Source: Sporomusa malonica
GTDB taxonomy: Bacteria; Bacillota; Negativicutes; Sporomusales; Sporomusaceae
Length of the DNA stretch: 64,000 nt
Assembly (NCBI RefSeq): GCF_041428715.1
Contig: NZ_CP155572.1
Direction: 5' to 3' (one strand)
The translations under genes and the position numbers were made by a program. Below the pieces are notes generated by a model. It had not been told where the DNA came from. It was given only the letters and a program-made list of their open reading frames with translations, and searched no databases. This document shows positions 15,642-24,106 of the stretch, piece by piece (position 1 is the stretch's first letter; each line of letters starts with the position of its first letter).

Positions 15642-16950
15642 GTCATTAGGGCTGGTGTTTTTCCCAGCTTTTGACTGGGCTATATCACCGTCACATCCGG
15701 AGCGGGAAGAACGCCTCCTCTATACCCGGGACCAAATTGTTGAAGAAGGCCTGCTGGATTTGCCGAATATTAGAGAATATCGGCCACAGCTGGCTAAGAT
15801 ACAGGATGCCGGGCGGGTTCATCTTGGCGTACCAGACATCGCTTCACTCATTACTGACGCTCATCTGGTTTCAGCCGGTGGGGCAATAACCGCTGCTGAG
15901 GCTGTGATGCGCCGTGAAGTAAATAGCGCTTTTGCGCTGGTGCGCCCTCCGGGGCATCATGCCATGCGGGTTGTGCATGGCACCCGCGGGTTTTGTACGA
16001 TAAATATTGAAGCTGTCATGGTAGAATATCTCCGCCGCCACTACGGGCTTAACCGGGTGGCTATTGTTGATACCGATGTCCATCATGGTGATGGCACCCA
16101 GGATGTTTTCTATCATGACCCAGATACACTGTTTATCTCTTTTCACCAGGATGGCCGTACCCTGTATCCGGGGACTGGTGCAATGTCTGAACTCGGCAGT
16201 CCGGGTGCATTATGCTCAACTGTCAACATTCCTCTGCCTCCTGGCACAACCGATGACGGTCTTCATTATGTACTAGATCATTTTGTTTTGCCGGTGCTTG
16301 AAGATTTCAAGCCAGACATTATTATTAACTCAGCCGGGCAGGATAATCATTACAGTGACCCGCTGGCTAACATGGCCGTTACCGCGCAGGGCTATGCTCG
16401 TTTAGCAGAAAAGCTAAAAGCCGACATTGCTGTGCTTGAGGGCGGTTACTCAATCGAAGATGCACTGCCATATGTCAATACAGGTATCATCCTCGCCATG
16501 GCCGGTCTGGATTACAGCCGGGTAGTGGAACCTGATATTGCCCGCTGCCCGCGCCAATCAGCAGAGAATACCCGGTATATTGCTAAGATGATAGCTGAGT
16601 GGCGAAACATCTGGGCTGAGAGGGATAAACTCCGGAACGAAGCGGTGGCTAAGGCAGGAGACTTCTGGCAACGCCGGCGAAACATCTATTATGATGATAG
16701 CGGCATACAAGAATGTCAAAGTGAAACAGTACGGCTGTGCCCTCAATGTCATGGGTATCAGACGGTTTCGACGCAAGCTGAGGGCTATCCATTTGGAGTA
16801 AAATCAGCTTTTGCTGCTGTCATTCCCCGCAATAGTTGTCCAATGTGCCGGAGCCAGGCATGCGATGCTGTACATAAAGCTAAAAAAGCAGGACAGCATG
16901 ATCATTATTTAATCCAGGATAAAGAGCAAGATATACTAGAACAAGTCTAA
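15631..16950 (+). CDS. Histone deacetylase-superfamily amidohydrolase with C-terminal zinc ribbon
   Basis: 439 residues. The first 310 are an HDAC-fold zinc amidohydrolase: RPPGHHA (general base histidines), DTDVHHGDGTQDVFY (zinc ligands D-x-H), SAGQDNHYSDPL (third ligand) and LEGGY. Bacterial relatives deacetylate acetylpolyamines or other small acyl-amides. The C-terminal 110 residues contain CPQC and CPMC pairs, probably a zinc ribbon, which is unusual for this family. ATG 15631 follows TGGAGGCGGG. It ends the operon that starts at 12155. Confidence 0.85.
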   Translation: MQNKSLGLVFFPAFDWAISPSHPEREERLLYTRDQIVEEGLLDLPNIREYRPQLAKIQDAGRVHLGVPDIASLITDAHLVSAGGAITAAEAVMRREVNSAFALVRPPGHHAMRVVHGTRGFCTINIEAVMVEYLRRHYGLNRVAIVDTDVHHGDGTQDVFYHDPDTLFISFHQDGRTLYPGTGAMSELGSPGALCSTVNIPLPPGTTDDGLHYVLDHFVLPVLEDFKPDIIINSAGQDNHYSDPLANMAVTAQGYARLAEKLKADIAVLEGGYSIEDALPYVNTGIILAMAGLDYSRVVEPDIARCPRQSAENTRYIAKMIAEWRNIWAERDKLRNEAVAKAGDFWQRRRNIYYDDSGIQECQSETVRLCPQCHGYQTVSTQAEGYPFGVKSAFAAVIPRNSCPMCRSQACDAVHKAKKAGQHDHYLIQDKEQDILEQV

Positions 16951-16979
16951 GTAAAATATCTATATTTGAGGAGGCCATT

Positions 16980-17723
16980 ATGACCAGAGCAGACGGACGT
17001 GCAGCCAATGAGCTGCGGAAAGTTAAAATTACCCGCAATTATTTAAAATATGCCGAAGGTTCAGTGCTAGTTGAATTTGGTGATACCAAAGTTATCTGTG
17101 CTGCAACGCTTGAAGATAAAGTGCCACCATTCCTAAAAGGGTCAGGTGAAGGCTGGGTAAGTGCCGAATATTCACTATTGCCGCGTTCGACCCAGAGTCG
17201 TAACGTTCGCGAGGCTGCCAGAGGTAAACTGACTGGCCGCACTCACGAAATTCAACGTCTAATCGGCCGGGCCTTACGCAGTGTCATTGACCTTAAGGCG
17301 CTCGGAGAAAAAACAATATGGCTGGATTGTGACGTTTTGCAGGCTGACGGCGGGACCCGGACTGCGGCCATTACCGGCTCTTTTGTGGCCCTTGTTGATG
17401 CCATTAACAGCATTTGGGGCGATAGTCCCAAGCCGTTCCCGGTCAAAGACTTCTTAGCGGCTGTCAGTGTAGGTGTTTTACCTCAAGGGGTTTACCTCGA
17501 TTTATGCTATAGCGAAGATTCTACTGCTGTTGTTGACATGAATCTGGTCATGACTGGCAGTGGTCAATTTGTTGAGGTCCAGGGAACTGGTGAAAAAGGC
17601 ACCTTCACGCAGGCTCAGTTAAACGAAATGCTGACCGTAGGCGGTCAAGGCATTGAAGTACTGCTTGATATTCAAAAGGAAACACTCGGAAAACTGGCAT
17701 GGAAAGTAGGCCGGGAGGGATAA
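16980..17723 (+). CDS. rph: Ribonuclease PH
   Basis: 247 residues, the usual length. It starts RADGRAANELRKVKITRNY, contains GTRTAAITGSFVAL and ends with the RNase PH helix region. The enzyme trims the 3' ends of tRNA precursors by phosphorolysis. GAGGAGGCC lies before the ATG. The adjacent rdgB is a common partner in Firmicutes, and the two genes are separated by only a few bases. Confidence 0.95.
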   Translation: MTRADGRAANELRKVKITRNYLKYAEGSVLVEFGDTKVICAATLEDKVPPFLKGSGEGWVSAEYSLLPRSTQSRNVREAARGKLTGRTHEIQRLIGRALRSVIDLKALGEKTIWLDCDVLQADGGTRTAAITGSFVALVDAINSIWGDSPKPFPVKDFLAAVSVGVLPQGVYLDLCYSEDSTAVVDMNLVMTGSGQFVEVQGTGEKGTFTQAQLNEMLTVGGQGIEVLLDIQKETLGKLAWKVGREG

Positions 17724-17726
17724 TTG

Positions 17727-18335
17727 GTGCAGGAAACAATAAAAGAGATTGTTGTCGCCACTAAAAATGCTGGAAAAGTTGCTGAGTTCAAGGTGGCTCT
17801 AAACGGACTGCCGTATAAAGTGACGTCCTTAGTGGAGCTAGGGAATTTTCCTGAAGCAACAGAGAACGGTGTCACCTTTGCTGAAAACTCCTGTTCCAAA
17901 GCAGAGTTCTATGCACGTTTGACAGGCAAGTTGTGCCTGGCTGACGACTCAGGACTCGAAGTTGATTATTTAAAAGGCGAACCAGGAGTGTATTCGGCCA
18001 GATACGCAGGTGAACACGCCGGTGATGAGGATAACAATAAGAAACTTCTTAGCAATTTAATTGGCGTACCGCCAGAGAAACGCACAGGTAGATTCCGCTG
18101 TGTACTGGCATTGGCTAATGCAGAAAAAACACTCTTAACTACTGATGGCACGGTGGAAGGGGTTATCCTATCTGAGCCGCGCGGCGATAAGGGCTTCGGT
18201 TATGATCCACTCTTCCTGGTGCCAGAACTAGGCTGCACTCTAGCTGAAATGTCACATGAAGAGAAAAACAGGATTAGTCACCGGGGCCAGGCAATAAGAG
18301 AAATGGCTAAACAATTAGCGGTGCTGGAAAAATGA
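17727..18335 (+). CDS. rdgB: dITP/XTP pyrophosphatase (RdgB/HAM1 family)
   Basis: About 202 residues. It begins VVATKNAGKVAEF (substrate-phosphate loop), with LADDSGLEVDYLKGEPGVYSARYAG and GDKGFGYDPLF. The enzyme removes non-canonical purine triphosphates from the pool. I chose GTG 17727, eight bases after GGGAGG; TTG 17724 is also possible. It overlaps the next gene by four bases. Confidence 0.93.
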   Translation: MQETIKEIVVATKNAGKVAEFKVALNGLPYKVTSLVELGNFPEATENGVTFAENSCSKAEFYARLTGKLCLADDSGLEVDYLKGEPGVYSARYAGEHAGDEDNNKKLLSNLIGVPPEKRTGRFRCVLALANAEKTLLTTDGTVEGVILSEPRGDKGFGYDPLFLVPELGCTLAEMSHEEKNRISHRGQAIREMAKQLAVLEK

Positions 18336-18808
18336 GAATCGGCGTTGTCAGTGATACTCATGGCGACGTAGGTATTCTAAAACAAGTGATTGCTGCTGCC
18401 GGTCCGGTTGACCATTGGCTTCATGCCGGTGATTATTATCAGGATGGTTGGCGACTGGCTGAAATAACTGGTCTGCCACTCACGGGTGTTGCCGGCAATT
18501 GCGACCGAACCAACGCTGTGCGGGCTGATGAGTATGTTGAGTTGGCTGGTAAAACAATCTGGCTTACCCATGGACACCGCCATAATGTTAAATACGGCAT
18601 AAGTGAATTGGTATGGTGGGGAAGGCAATATGGCGCCAGTATTGTTGTTTTTGGGCACACCCATGTTCCGTGTAACAGTTGGCATGATGGCATTCTGGTG
18701 TTTAATCCAGGCAGCCCTGGCGCGCCGCGAGGCGGATCTGCCCGGAGCTACGGCATCTTGGAAATAAGAGAAGACGGTACTGTTGAAGGAATTATTATGG
18801 AACTTTAA
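18332..18808 (+). CDS. YfcE/MJ0936-type metallophosphoesterase
   Basis: 158 residues, complete. Metal-binding motifs are in order: SDTHGD at residues 7-12, GD in HAGD, GNCD, THGH and GHTH. The family hydrolyses phosphodiesters in the cytoplasm with two metals, and physiological substrates are mostly unknown. The ATGA overlap with rdgB implies translational coupling, and a terminator follows immediately, which ends the rph-rdgB group. Confidence 0.9.
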   Translation: MRIGVVSDTHGDVGILKQVIAAAGPVDHWLHAGDYYQDGWRLAEITGLPLTGVAGNCDRTNAVRADEYVELAGKTIWLTHGHRHNVKYGISELVWWGRQYGASIVVFGHTHVPCNSWHDGILVFNPGSPGAPRGGSARSYGILEIREDGTVEGIIMEL

Positions 18809-18835
18809 CCTCGCCTCCGTGGCGGGGTTTTCTTT
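18808..18835 (+). terminator. Terminator of the rph-rdgB-phosphoesterase group
   Basis: CCTCGCC / GGCGGGG (one T-G pair) with a four-base loop is followed by TTTTCTTT. Confidence 0.85.
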
Positions 18836-18906
18836 ATGCACTTACGGGAAATTACAGGCATATATTACTACATAACCCAATTACTAAGCCAGAGGAGGTG
18901 AAAAAA

Positions 18907-19308
18907 ATGGAAGGAGCTGGTGTTGGTATTCGTGCGTTGTCTACGATTATCGACGGGATTATCCTAGCCATCATCGGCGGTATAATCGCGATTGGACTTG
19001 GAATTAATGTTGGCAGTGGCCATGCCGGTAATTCTTATTATATTTGGTCACTCTTGATAGGTTTCTGTTACTATACCTATTTCGAAAGTAACAAAGGTGC
19101 AACTCCTGGCAAAATGTTGTGTGGGCTCAAAGTAGTGAAGGTTGATGGAACCCCATGTGATCTTTCAGCGGCGGCCATTCGTACAGCTTGCCGGATTATT
19201 GACGGACTGTTTGCATATTTAGTTGCGGCTATATTAGTATGGTCATCTGCTCGCAATCAGCGATTAGGAGACCGTGTGGCTGATACCATGGTTATTAAGG
19301 TGAAGTAA
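18907..19308 (+). CDS. RDD family membrane protein
   Basis: 133 residues with three hydrophobic helices. It has the RDD pattern: IRALSTIIDGIIL near the start (R and D), a GATPGKMLCGLKVV loop and late R-x-x-D-G/GDRVADTMVIK. RDD proteins are integral membrane proteins of mostly unknown role; some affect ion or sodium transport. ATG 18907 follows AGAGGAGGTG by seven bases. It is monocistronic between two terminators. Confidence 0.85.
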   Translation: MEGAGVGIRALSTIIDGIILAIIGGIIAIGLGINVGSGHAGNSYYIWSLLIGFCYYTYFESNKGATPGKMLCGLKVVKVDGTPCDLSAAAIRTACRIIDGLFAYLVAAILVWSSARNQRLGDRVADTMVIKVK

Positions 19309-19315
19309 GCAAAGA

Positions 19316-19362
19316 AAAACCCTGCAGCGCTCTTTCATGATATGCGCGTTGCAGGGTTTCTC
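19316..19362. terminator. Bidirectional terminator between RDD gene and ferritin-like gene
   Basis: The stem AAACCCTGCAGCGC / GCGCGTTGCAGGGTTT (one bulge) has T-rich sequence on both strands (TTTCTCTT on plus, TTTTTCTTT on minus) and serves convergent genes. Confidence 0.85.
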
Positions 19363-19404
19363 TTATGTATGACAAGCATCTGCTGTTAAGGCGTTGTTGT
19401 TAGA

Positions 19405-19881
19405 TTACCACACCTCAGCAAAAGCAATATTTACATAGTATTCTTCAAGCTTTATTTTATGGCCTTTTTCCATAGCGGACAGATCTTGGAAGATTTTCTT
19501 TTGCGCCTGATCAACACTTGCATTAGCAAACTCTGTATACATGTTCATGGCTTCCTCTTCATTTTTCATTGCCAGAGCAATAGCATCTGCCGGTTTCATA
19601 TTCACTGAAAGCTTCGGCTTCTCAACCGTTTCTGAGATCTTGTAATCTGGGGATTCATGAAAATGCATTGTGCTAAAATCCCCGGTGAGAAAGCCTTCTA
19701 TTAGTTTTTGATGGCCCTGCTCTTCTGCAGCCAATTGGCTAAACATTTTTTTGATGACAATGTCGGATGCTTTTTCGGAAACTCCCTTGTAAAACTCATA
19801 AGCTTCCACTTCATTGCCAATAGCCGTTCTTAGTATAGTTTTGTATTCTTCCTGTGTCATGCTAAAATCCATCCCTTCCAT
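19405..19881 (-). CDS. Rubrerythrin-like ferritin-fold diiron protein
   Basis: 158 residues with two helical halves, each with iron ligands: NEVEAYEFY and AAEEQGHQK, then KNEEEAMNMY and AMEKGHK. There is no rubredoxin domain, so it is the short form that typically protects anaerobes from peroxide or handles iron. The start is uncertain among in-frame ATGs at 19881, 19872 and 19860; the last has GGAAGGG about 12 bases upstream and gives the usual family N-terminus. A promoter lies at 19926-19954. Confidence 0.85.
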   Translation of the reverse strand: MEGMDFSMTQEEYKTILRTAIGNEVEAYEFYKGVSEKASDIVIKKMFSQLAAEEQGHQKLIEGFLTGDFSTMHFHESPDYKISETVEKPKLSVNMKPADAIALAMKNEEEAMNMYTEFANASVDQAQKKIFQDLSAMEKGHKIKLEEYYVNIAFAEVW

Positions 19882-19925
19882 TTCTCGATAAAATTAGTTA
19901 AATCTTACCAGACAAGCTAATGCTA

Positions 19926-19954
19926 ATTCTACATGATGACTATTTCTTTAGCAA
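19926..19954 (-). promoter_or_regulatory. Promoter of the ferritin-like gene
   Basis: On the minus strand TTGCTA (19954-19949) and TAGAAT (19931-19926) are 17 bases apart. Confidence 0.55.
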
Positions 19955-20026
19955 GTATCTCTTAGACTAGCTTTTTGAATTATTCTTGCTTAGCCAACTA
20001 TCTTCGCGCAGAAGAGATAGGTGTGA

Positions 20027-21289
20027 TTACACCGTGAAGTCAGCACAAAGAATAAATTGCTGGTCAGCAGATGTAAACAGCATTGAAACTGTAACACAAA
20101 GGCTCCCGGAGGCGTAAGAAATATAAGGATCTGTTATGTATTCGGTGAGCCCGGAGTGAAGATATAAATAGTAGTCTTTAAGTGATTGGTCGGTACCTTT
20201 CTGGGCAGCATTGAATAGGCGCTTCTTGGAACCTGGAAATGCGCAGGTATCACACACGCTGTTGCTGATCTGAATACCATTTCGTGCCAAAATATATACA
20301 TATTCAAGATTGGGATAGTGGGCTAGCTTTTTAAGCTTTTCCTCAAACAACTCAGGGGGAGTTTTAGCCAGTTCATCTGTCAGGTTGTGAGCTATGGTTT
20401 TGTATAATTGATGCGTATGTACTTTGGCTGAAATTTTATCTACCCGATATTGCTTGAATAGCTTGTTAACCGAGTCTATAGCCAGAGTAAATGTCTCCGG
20501 TAAAATGGGGCAGTTTGCCGGTTGCGGCTTGGCAAAGTAAAATCCTTGTAAAAGGTCGGCACCTATTTCGCAGCAGACGATGGCTTCTGTTTCGGTTTCT
20601 ACACCTTCGGCTACAACCAGGGCGCCAACTTTCTTTGCTATATTTACAATAGAGCTAAATAGCTCTTGTTTGTAATAGTCGTGATCAATACCGTTAATTA
20701 AACAACGATCAATCTTTAAGATATCTGGTTTTGTCAATAGAATACGATCAAGATTGGATGAACCAATACCAATATCATCAAGTGCAAATAAAAATCCATA
20801 GCTCTTATACATTTGAATGAACTTCTTCAAGAGATCAACGTCTTGAATATTGGATTCGGAGATTTCAATTACAATATTGCCGGCTTGTAAGTTACGCTTT
20901 TCTGTGGATTTGTGCAAATAGCCGGAACCGACGACGCCTTTGTCGATAATTGTAGTATCAAAATTAAGAAACAGGAATAAATCCGGGTGGGCAAAAGTTA
21001 TAGGCTGGAAAGCAGTCAGGGCAGTATCGCGGCAGAGGCGGTCAAGTTCAATGGTCATTCCCAGGAGGGCTGCCTGCTCAAACAGTAGTTTTGGCGGGAT
21101 TATTGACGAGAGCGCCGGTGTCCCCCGTGAGAGGGCCTCAAGGCCAATTATTGATCGGTTTTTCACAGAAACAATCGGCTGGAAGTATGTAACGACCTGT
21201 TGTTCACGAATGACCTTGCGTACGATGTCGGTAATTGAATCAATACTTGTTAAATGAAAAGAATGAAGATTTGAGCCAAGGTGTGCCAT
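20027..21289 (-). CDS. EAL-domain c-di-GMP phosphodiesterase with C-terminal YkuI/Cache-like sensor
   Basis: 420 residues. ATG 21289 is set by GTTGGAGGAAC; the longer upstream frame lacks a site. The EAL domain occupies about residues 25-265: E51-A-L-S-R, NFD, E-x-S-E, D171-D172-I-G-I-G, K192-I-D, AEGVET and QGFYFAKP. The catalytic set is present although DDFG reads DDIG. Residues about 280-420 look like the sensory domain of YkuI-type EAL proteins and could bind a small ligand. No membrane helices are evident, so it should be cytoplasmic. It has its own promoter and a hairpin leader. Confidence 0.85.
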   Translation of the reverse strand: MAHLGSNLHSFHLTSIDSITDIVRKVIREQQVVTYFQPIVSVKNRSIIGLEALSRGTPALSSIIPPKLLFEQAALLGMTIELDRLCRDTALTAFQPITFAHPDLFLFLNFDTTIIDKGVVGSGYLHKSTEKRNLQAGNIVIEISESNIQDVDLLKKFIQMYKSYGFLFALDDIGIGSSNLDRILLTKPDILKIDRCLINGIDHDYYKQELFSSIVNIAKKVGALVVAEGVETETEAIVCCEIGADLLQGFYFAKPQPANCPILPETFTLAIDSVNKLFKQYRVDKISAKVHTHQLYKTIAHNLTDELAKTPPELFEEKLKKLAHYPNLEYVYILARNGIQISNSVCDTCAFPGSKKRLFNAAQKGTDQSLKDYYLYLHSGLTEYITDPYISYASGSLCVTVSMLFTSADQQFILCADFTV

Positions 21290-21327
21290 GAAGTTCCTCC
21301 AACCCTCGTTTATATGCCGACATAGGA

Positions 21328-21370
21328 GACGCCACAGCGGGGCTGTCGGATAACAGCTCCCTGTGGCGTC
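21328..21370 (-). other. Long hairpin in the 5' leader of the EAL gene
   Basis: Ten-base arms GACGCCACAG / CTGTGGCGTC enclose a second helix (GCTGT / ACAGC). No T run follows on the minus strand, so it is not an obvious terminator. It could be a structured regulatory leader or a stabilising element; it does not match a riboswitch class I know. Confidence 0.55.
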
Positions 21371-21404
21371 TTTGCCATCTTTTGTATTATTTTGAGATAT
21401 TTTC

Positions 21405-21433
21405 AGTATAAAAGCTTTCCGATTTGCTGTCAA
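21405..21433 (-). promoter_or_regulatory. Promoter of the EAL gene
   Basis: On the minus strand TTGACA (21433-21428) and TATACT (21410-21405) are separated by 17 bases. Confidence 0.7.
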
Positions 21434-21474
21434 CCTGTCACAAAGACAGGTAATATGATATGGAAAAAAATTGC

Positions 21475-21502
21475 TTGACAGAGATTTTAATGTCTGTAAT
21501 AA
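21475..21502 (+). promoter_or_regulatory. Promoter of the CheA/CheX-like kinase operon
   Basis: TTGACA and TAATAA are separated by 16 bases. The Fur box lies directly downstream, covering the expected transcription start region. Confidence 0.65.
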
Positions 21503-21513
21503 TATATACATAA

Positions 21514-21532
21514 ATAATGATAATCATTATCA
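21514..21532 (+). promoter_or_regulatory. Fur box upstream of the kinase operon
   Basis: Contains the perfect 7-1-7 palindrome TGATAATCATTATCA (21518-21532) and matches the classical 19-base Fur consensus at nearly all positions. It predicts repression by iron-loaded Fur. Confidence 0.85.
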
Positions 21533-21613
21533 ATAATTTATCGGGCGCAAGTGCCTGGAAGATCAGTGTGATGAGCACTGTAAGTGGGTCAGATAAGAAG
21601 GTGGGAATCAATA

Positions 21614-24106
21614 GTGACTCTTAAAACACGATTGCTTGTTATTTCGCTATTATTCGGGATGTTGCCTATTTTTGTTATGGTTACAGCGGGAAATCAAACA
21701 GGGTTGGGCATAAATCGAGAATTTCATAGTACTATGGCTATCGCGGTCATGATAACAGTTCTGGTAGCATTGATAAGTCCCGGACTTATCCGGCATTGGT
21801 TTTTTTCGAATCAAGTGAAAAAAATTAAAGAATTTTGCGAGCATGTAAAGAATGGCCGTTATGATGTGTTGCTTACTGTTCCCAATGAACGGAGCAGTGA
21901 GGGCAATGAAAACGAATTAGTTGATTTGATGCGGGACATGAATTGGATGGTTCATAGAATTAAAGTAAATGAATCGGAGCTCAAGCAGGCTGTTGCCGCG
22001 CTTGAACAATCCAAGTCGGAGATTCAATCTCAGAAGAAAGCACTAGAAGAAGTTAATGCTGAACAATTGGTAGTACAACATCAATTGCAGGGGCGGACAC
22101 GTGAGCTGAAAGAAGCAGCTGACAAAGTCCGTAACTTATTGGATAATGCCGGACAGGGGTTCCTATCCTTTGGAGAAGATTTAAAAGTTACTGGCGAGTA
22201 CAGTGCTGAGTGTATTATGATTTTTAACCAAGAGATAGGGGCTGCAGCTGTTCCTGAACTGTTATATCCGGAAGATAACGGACAGCAGGTCTTTTTAACA
22301 GCGCTATTTAAGAAAATATTCCAGGAAGAGGATGAGTTACTCAAGGAAAATTACTTTTCTTTATTGCCTGAGGAACTACAACTTGATGGAAGTTACATTC
22401 AAATAACGTATAAGCTGATTAATCACCCTGTCGATCCAGAGCGAAAAGAAATATTGCTGATACTAACCGACATTACCCAGCAGCGGGACATGGAAAAAAA
22501 GATTCAGGAAGAAAAAAATGTTTTGTCGATGGTTGTGCGGGCTGTGACACACTACCGAGAGTTTAGTAAAGCGATGACAGAATACCAGTTGTTTTGTCAG
22601 GAAGAGTTGCCCGACATTTTATTTTCACAGGAGTCGCCAGTCCAAAAGCTGAGTATAATTTTCCGCGCAGTACATACCTGGAAAGGTACGTTTGGGCAGT
22701 TGGGAATACACCGTGTGGCTGCAGGATTGCACGAGTTGGAATCTGTTTTAGCCAAATTACGGGATGAGAAACAAGGGAATATTGAGCAGAATGAATTAGT
22801 AGCGTGTTTTGCAAGGTATCAGCCGGAAACACTTTATAATTGGCTGGAGCAAGAACTGGAACAATTAAAAAAGATATTAGGGGATCAGTTTTTCTTGCAG
22901 GACGAGACGATTGTGGTGGAAAATTGCAAACTACACCAGTTGGAGGAAAAAGTTCAGCGTCTGCTTGCCCCTTGCCAGGCAAAAATTTTTATTGGAGAGC
23001 TTCGCCGGTTACGTTATAAACCGTTTAGTGACTTGTTGAACATGTTTCCTGAATACATAGCTAATCTGGCATTAAATCAAGGGAAAGAGATTAACTTCTC
23101 ACTCACACCTGGCGCGAAAATTTTGGTGGATCCGATAAAATACCATGACTTTGCTAAATCACTTGTGCATGTTTTCCGTAATGCAGTTGCGCATGGTTTG
23201 GAAACGCCGGATGAACGCTTGGCAGCAGGTAAAGACGTGCTGGGAGAACTTGTATGCAACATAGCAAATGATGAAACAAATCTGATAGTAAGAATTGCCG
23301 ATGATGGCAGAGGCATTGATAGTGCTCTCATAAGGCGCCTGGCTGTTGCCAAAGGGCTTTGTGATGAGGTTGCTGCTGGAGATTTGTCAAATGAGGAGGC
23401 TGTGCAGCTTATATTTGCTGATGGATTCTCCAGTGCTGGCGCTGCTGATCAATTGTCTGGACGGGGAGTGGGCTTATCCGCTGTGAAGCAAGAGGTTGAA
23501 AAGCTTGGTGGACATATTGAGGTTGATACAGAAGTGGGGCGAGGAACACAATTTACGTTTGAATTGCCGCTCACGTTTTCTGGAGACCAAGAATTTGATG
23601 TTTGTCGTTTAGGGGAACAAGTACTTATCCAGGCTAAAACTTTCTTGAAGGAAGAATTTGGCGTGCTTTCACAAGAAATCAGTAAAATGGAAGCAAGTTC
23701 GGGTGTTGTAAATATGCGTAATATTTCAACCTTTATTGATATCAAGGGTACCTTTGCAGGGCGTCTGATGATAAGTGCTGATGAAGCTTTGGTCAAGCGC
23801 CTGGCCGAGTGCTATTTACATGAGGCTGCAATAGAGGTCACGGAAGAAAAAATATGGTTAGAAAGTGCTTTTTCTGAGTTTTTTAATACCACTGTTGGTA
23901 ACTCCTTGCAGCAATTGCCCGATTGGCAAGAGGTGATTGATATTGGAACCCCTGTCACGATTTGGGCTGAAGGCGCGTCTGCACGCTATGCAAAGGCAGA
24001 CATTTACTCCTGGGTGGTAACAACCGATTTGGGTAAGGTTTATCTTAGCTTGATTTCGTTTATGCGGAAGGATGGAGATGAAGATGGCACGTGTATTAGT
24101 TGTTGA
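21614..24106 (+). CDS. Membrane CheA-like hybrid kinase: HAMP-PAS-HPt-HATPase-CheX-like
   Basis: 830 residues from GTG 21614, which follows AAGAAGGTGGG. Two membrane helices (about 4-24 and 41-62), a HAMP/coiled-coil linker and a PAS-like domain (about 175-300) come first. A CheA P1-type HPt domain follows with phosphoacceptor His354 (FRAVHTWKG), then a CheA-type ATPase with N box Asn523, G1 motif D563-D-G-R-G and G2 motif around Gly616 (GRGVGLSA). Instead of the CheW-like P5 domain the C-terminus resembles the CheX phosphatase fold (FFNTTVGNSL). It probably phosphorylates, and may dephosphorylate, the response regulator encoded next. It is under a Fur box. Confidence 0.8.
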   Translation: MTLKTRLLVISLLFGMLPIFVMVTAGNQTGLGINREFHSTMAIAVMITVLVALISPGLIRHWFFSNQVKKIKEFCEHVKNGRYDVLLTVPNERSSEGNENELVDLMRDMNWMVHRIKVNESELKQAVAALEQSKSEIQSQKKALEEVNAEQLVVQHQLQGRTRELKEAADKVRNLLDNAGQGFLSFGEDLKVTGEYSAECIMIFNQEIGAAAVPELLYPEDNGQQVFLTALFKKIFQEEDELLKENYFSLLPEELQLDGSYIQITYKLINHPVDPERKEILLILTDITQQRDMEKKIQEEKNVLSMVVRAVTHYREFSKAMTEYQLFCQEELPDILFSQESPVQKLSIIFRAVHTWKGTFGQLGIHRVAAGLHELESVLAKLRDEKQGNIEQNELVACFARYQPETLYNWLEQELEQLKKILGDQFFLQDETIVVENCKLHQLEEKVQRLLAPCQAKIFIGELRRLRYKPFSDLLNMFPEYIANLALNQGKEINFSLTPGAKILVDPIKYHDFAKSLVHVFRNAVAHGLETPDERLAAGKDVLGELVCNIANDETNLIVRIADDGRGIDSALIRRLAVAKGLCDEVAAGDLSNEEAVQLIFADGFSSAGAADQLSGRGVGLSAVKQEVEKLGGHIEVDTEVGRGTQFTFELPLTFSGDQEFDVCRLGEQVLIQAKTFLKEEFGVLSQEISKMEASSGVVNMRNISTFIDIKGTFAGRLMISADEALVKRLAECYLHEAAIEVTEEKIWLESAFSEFFNTTVGNSLQQLPDWQEVIDIGTPVTIWAEGASARYAKADIYSWVVTTDLGKVYLSLISFMRKDGDEDGTCISC

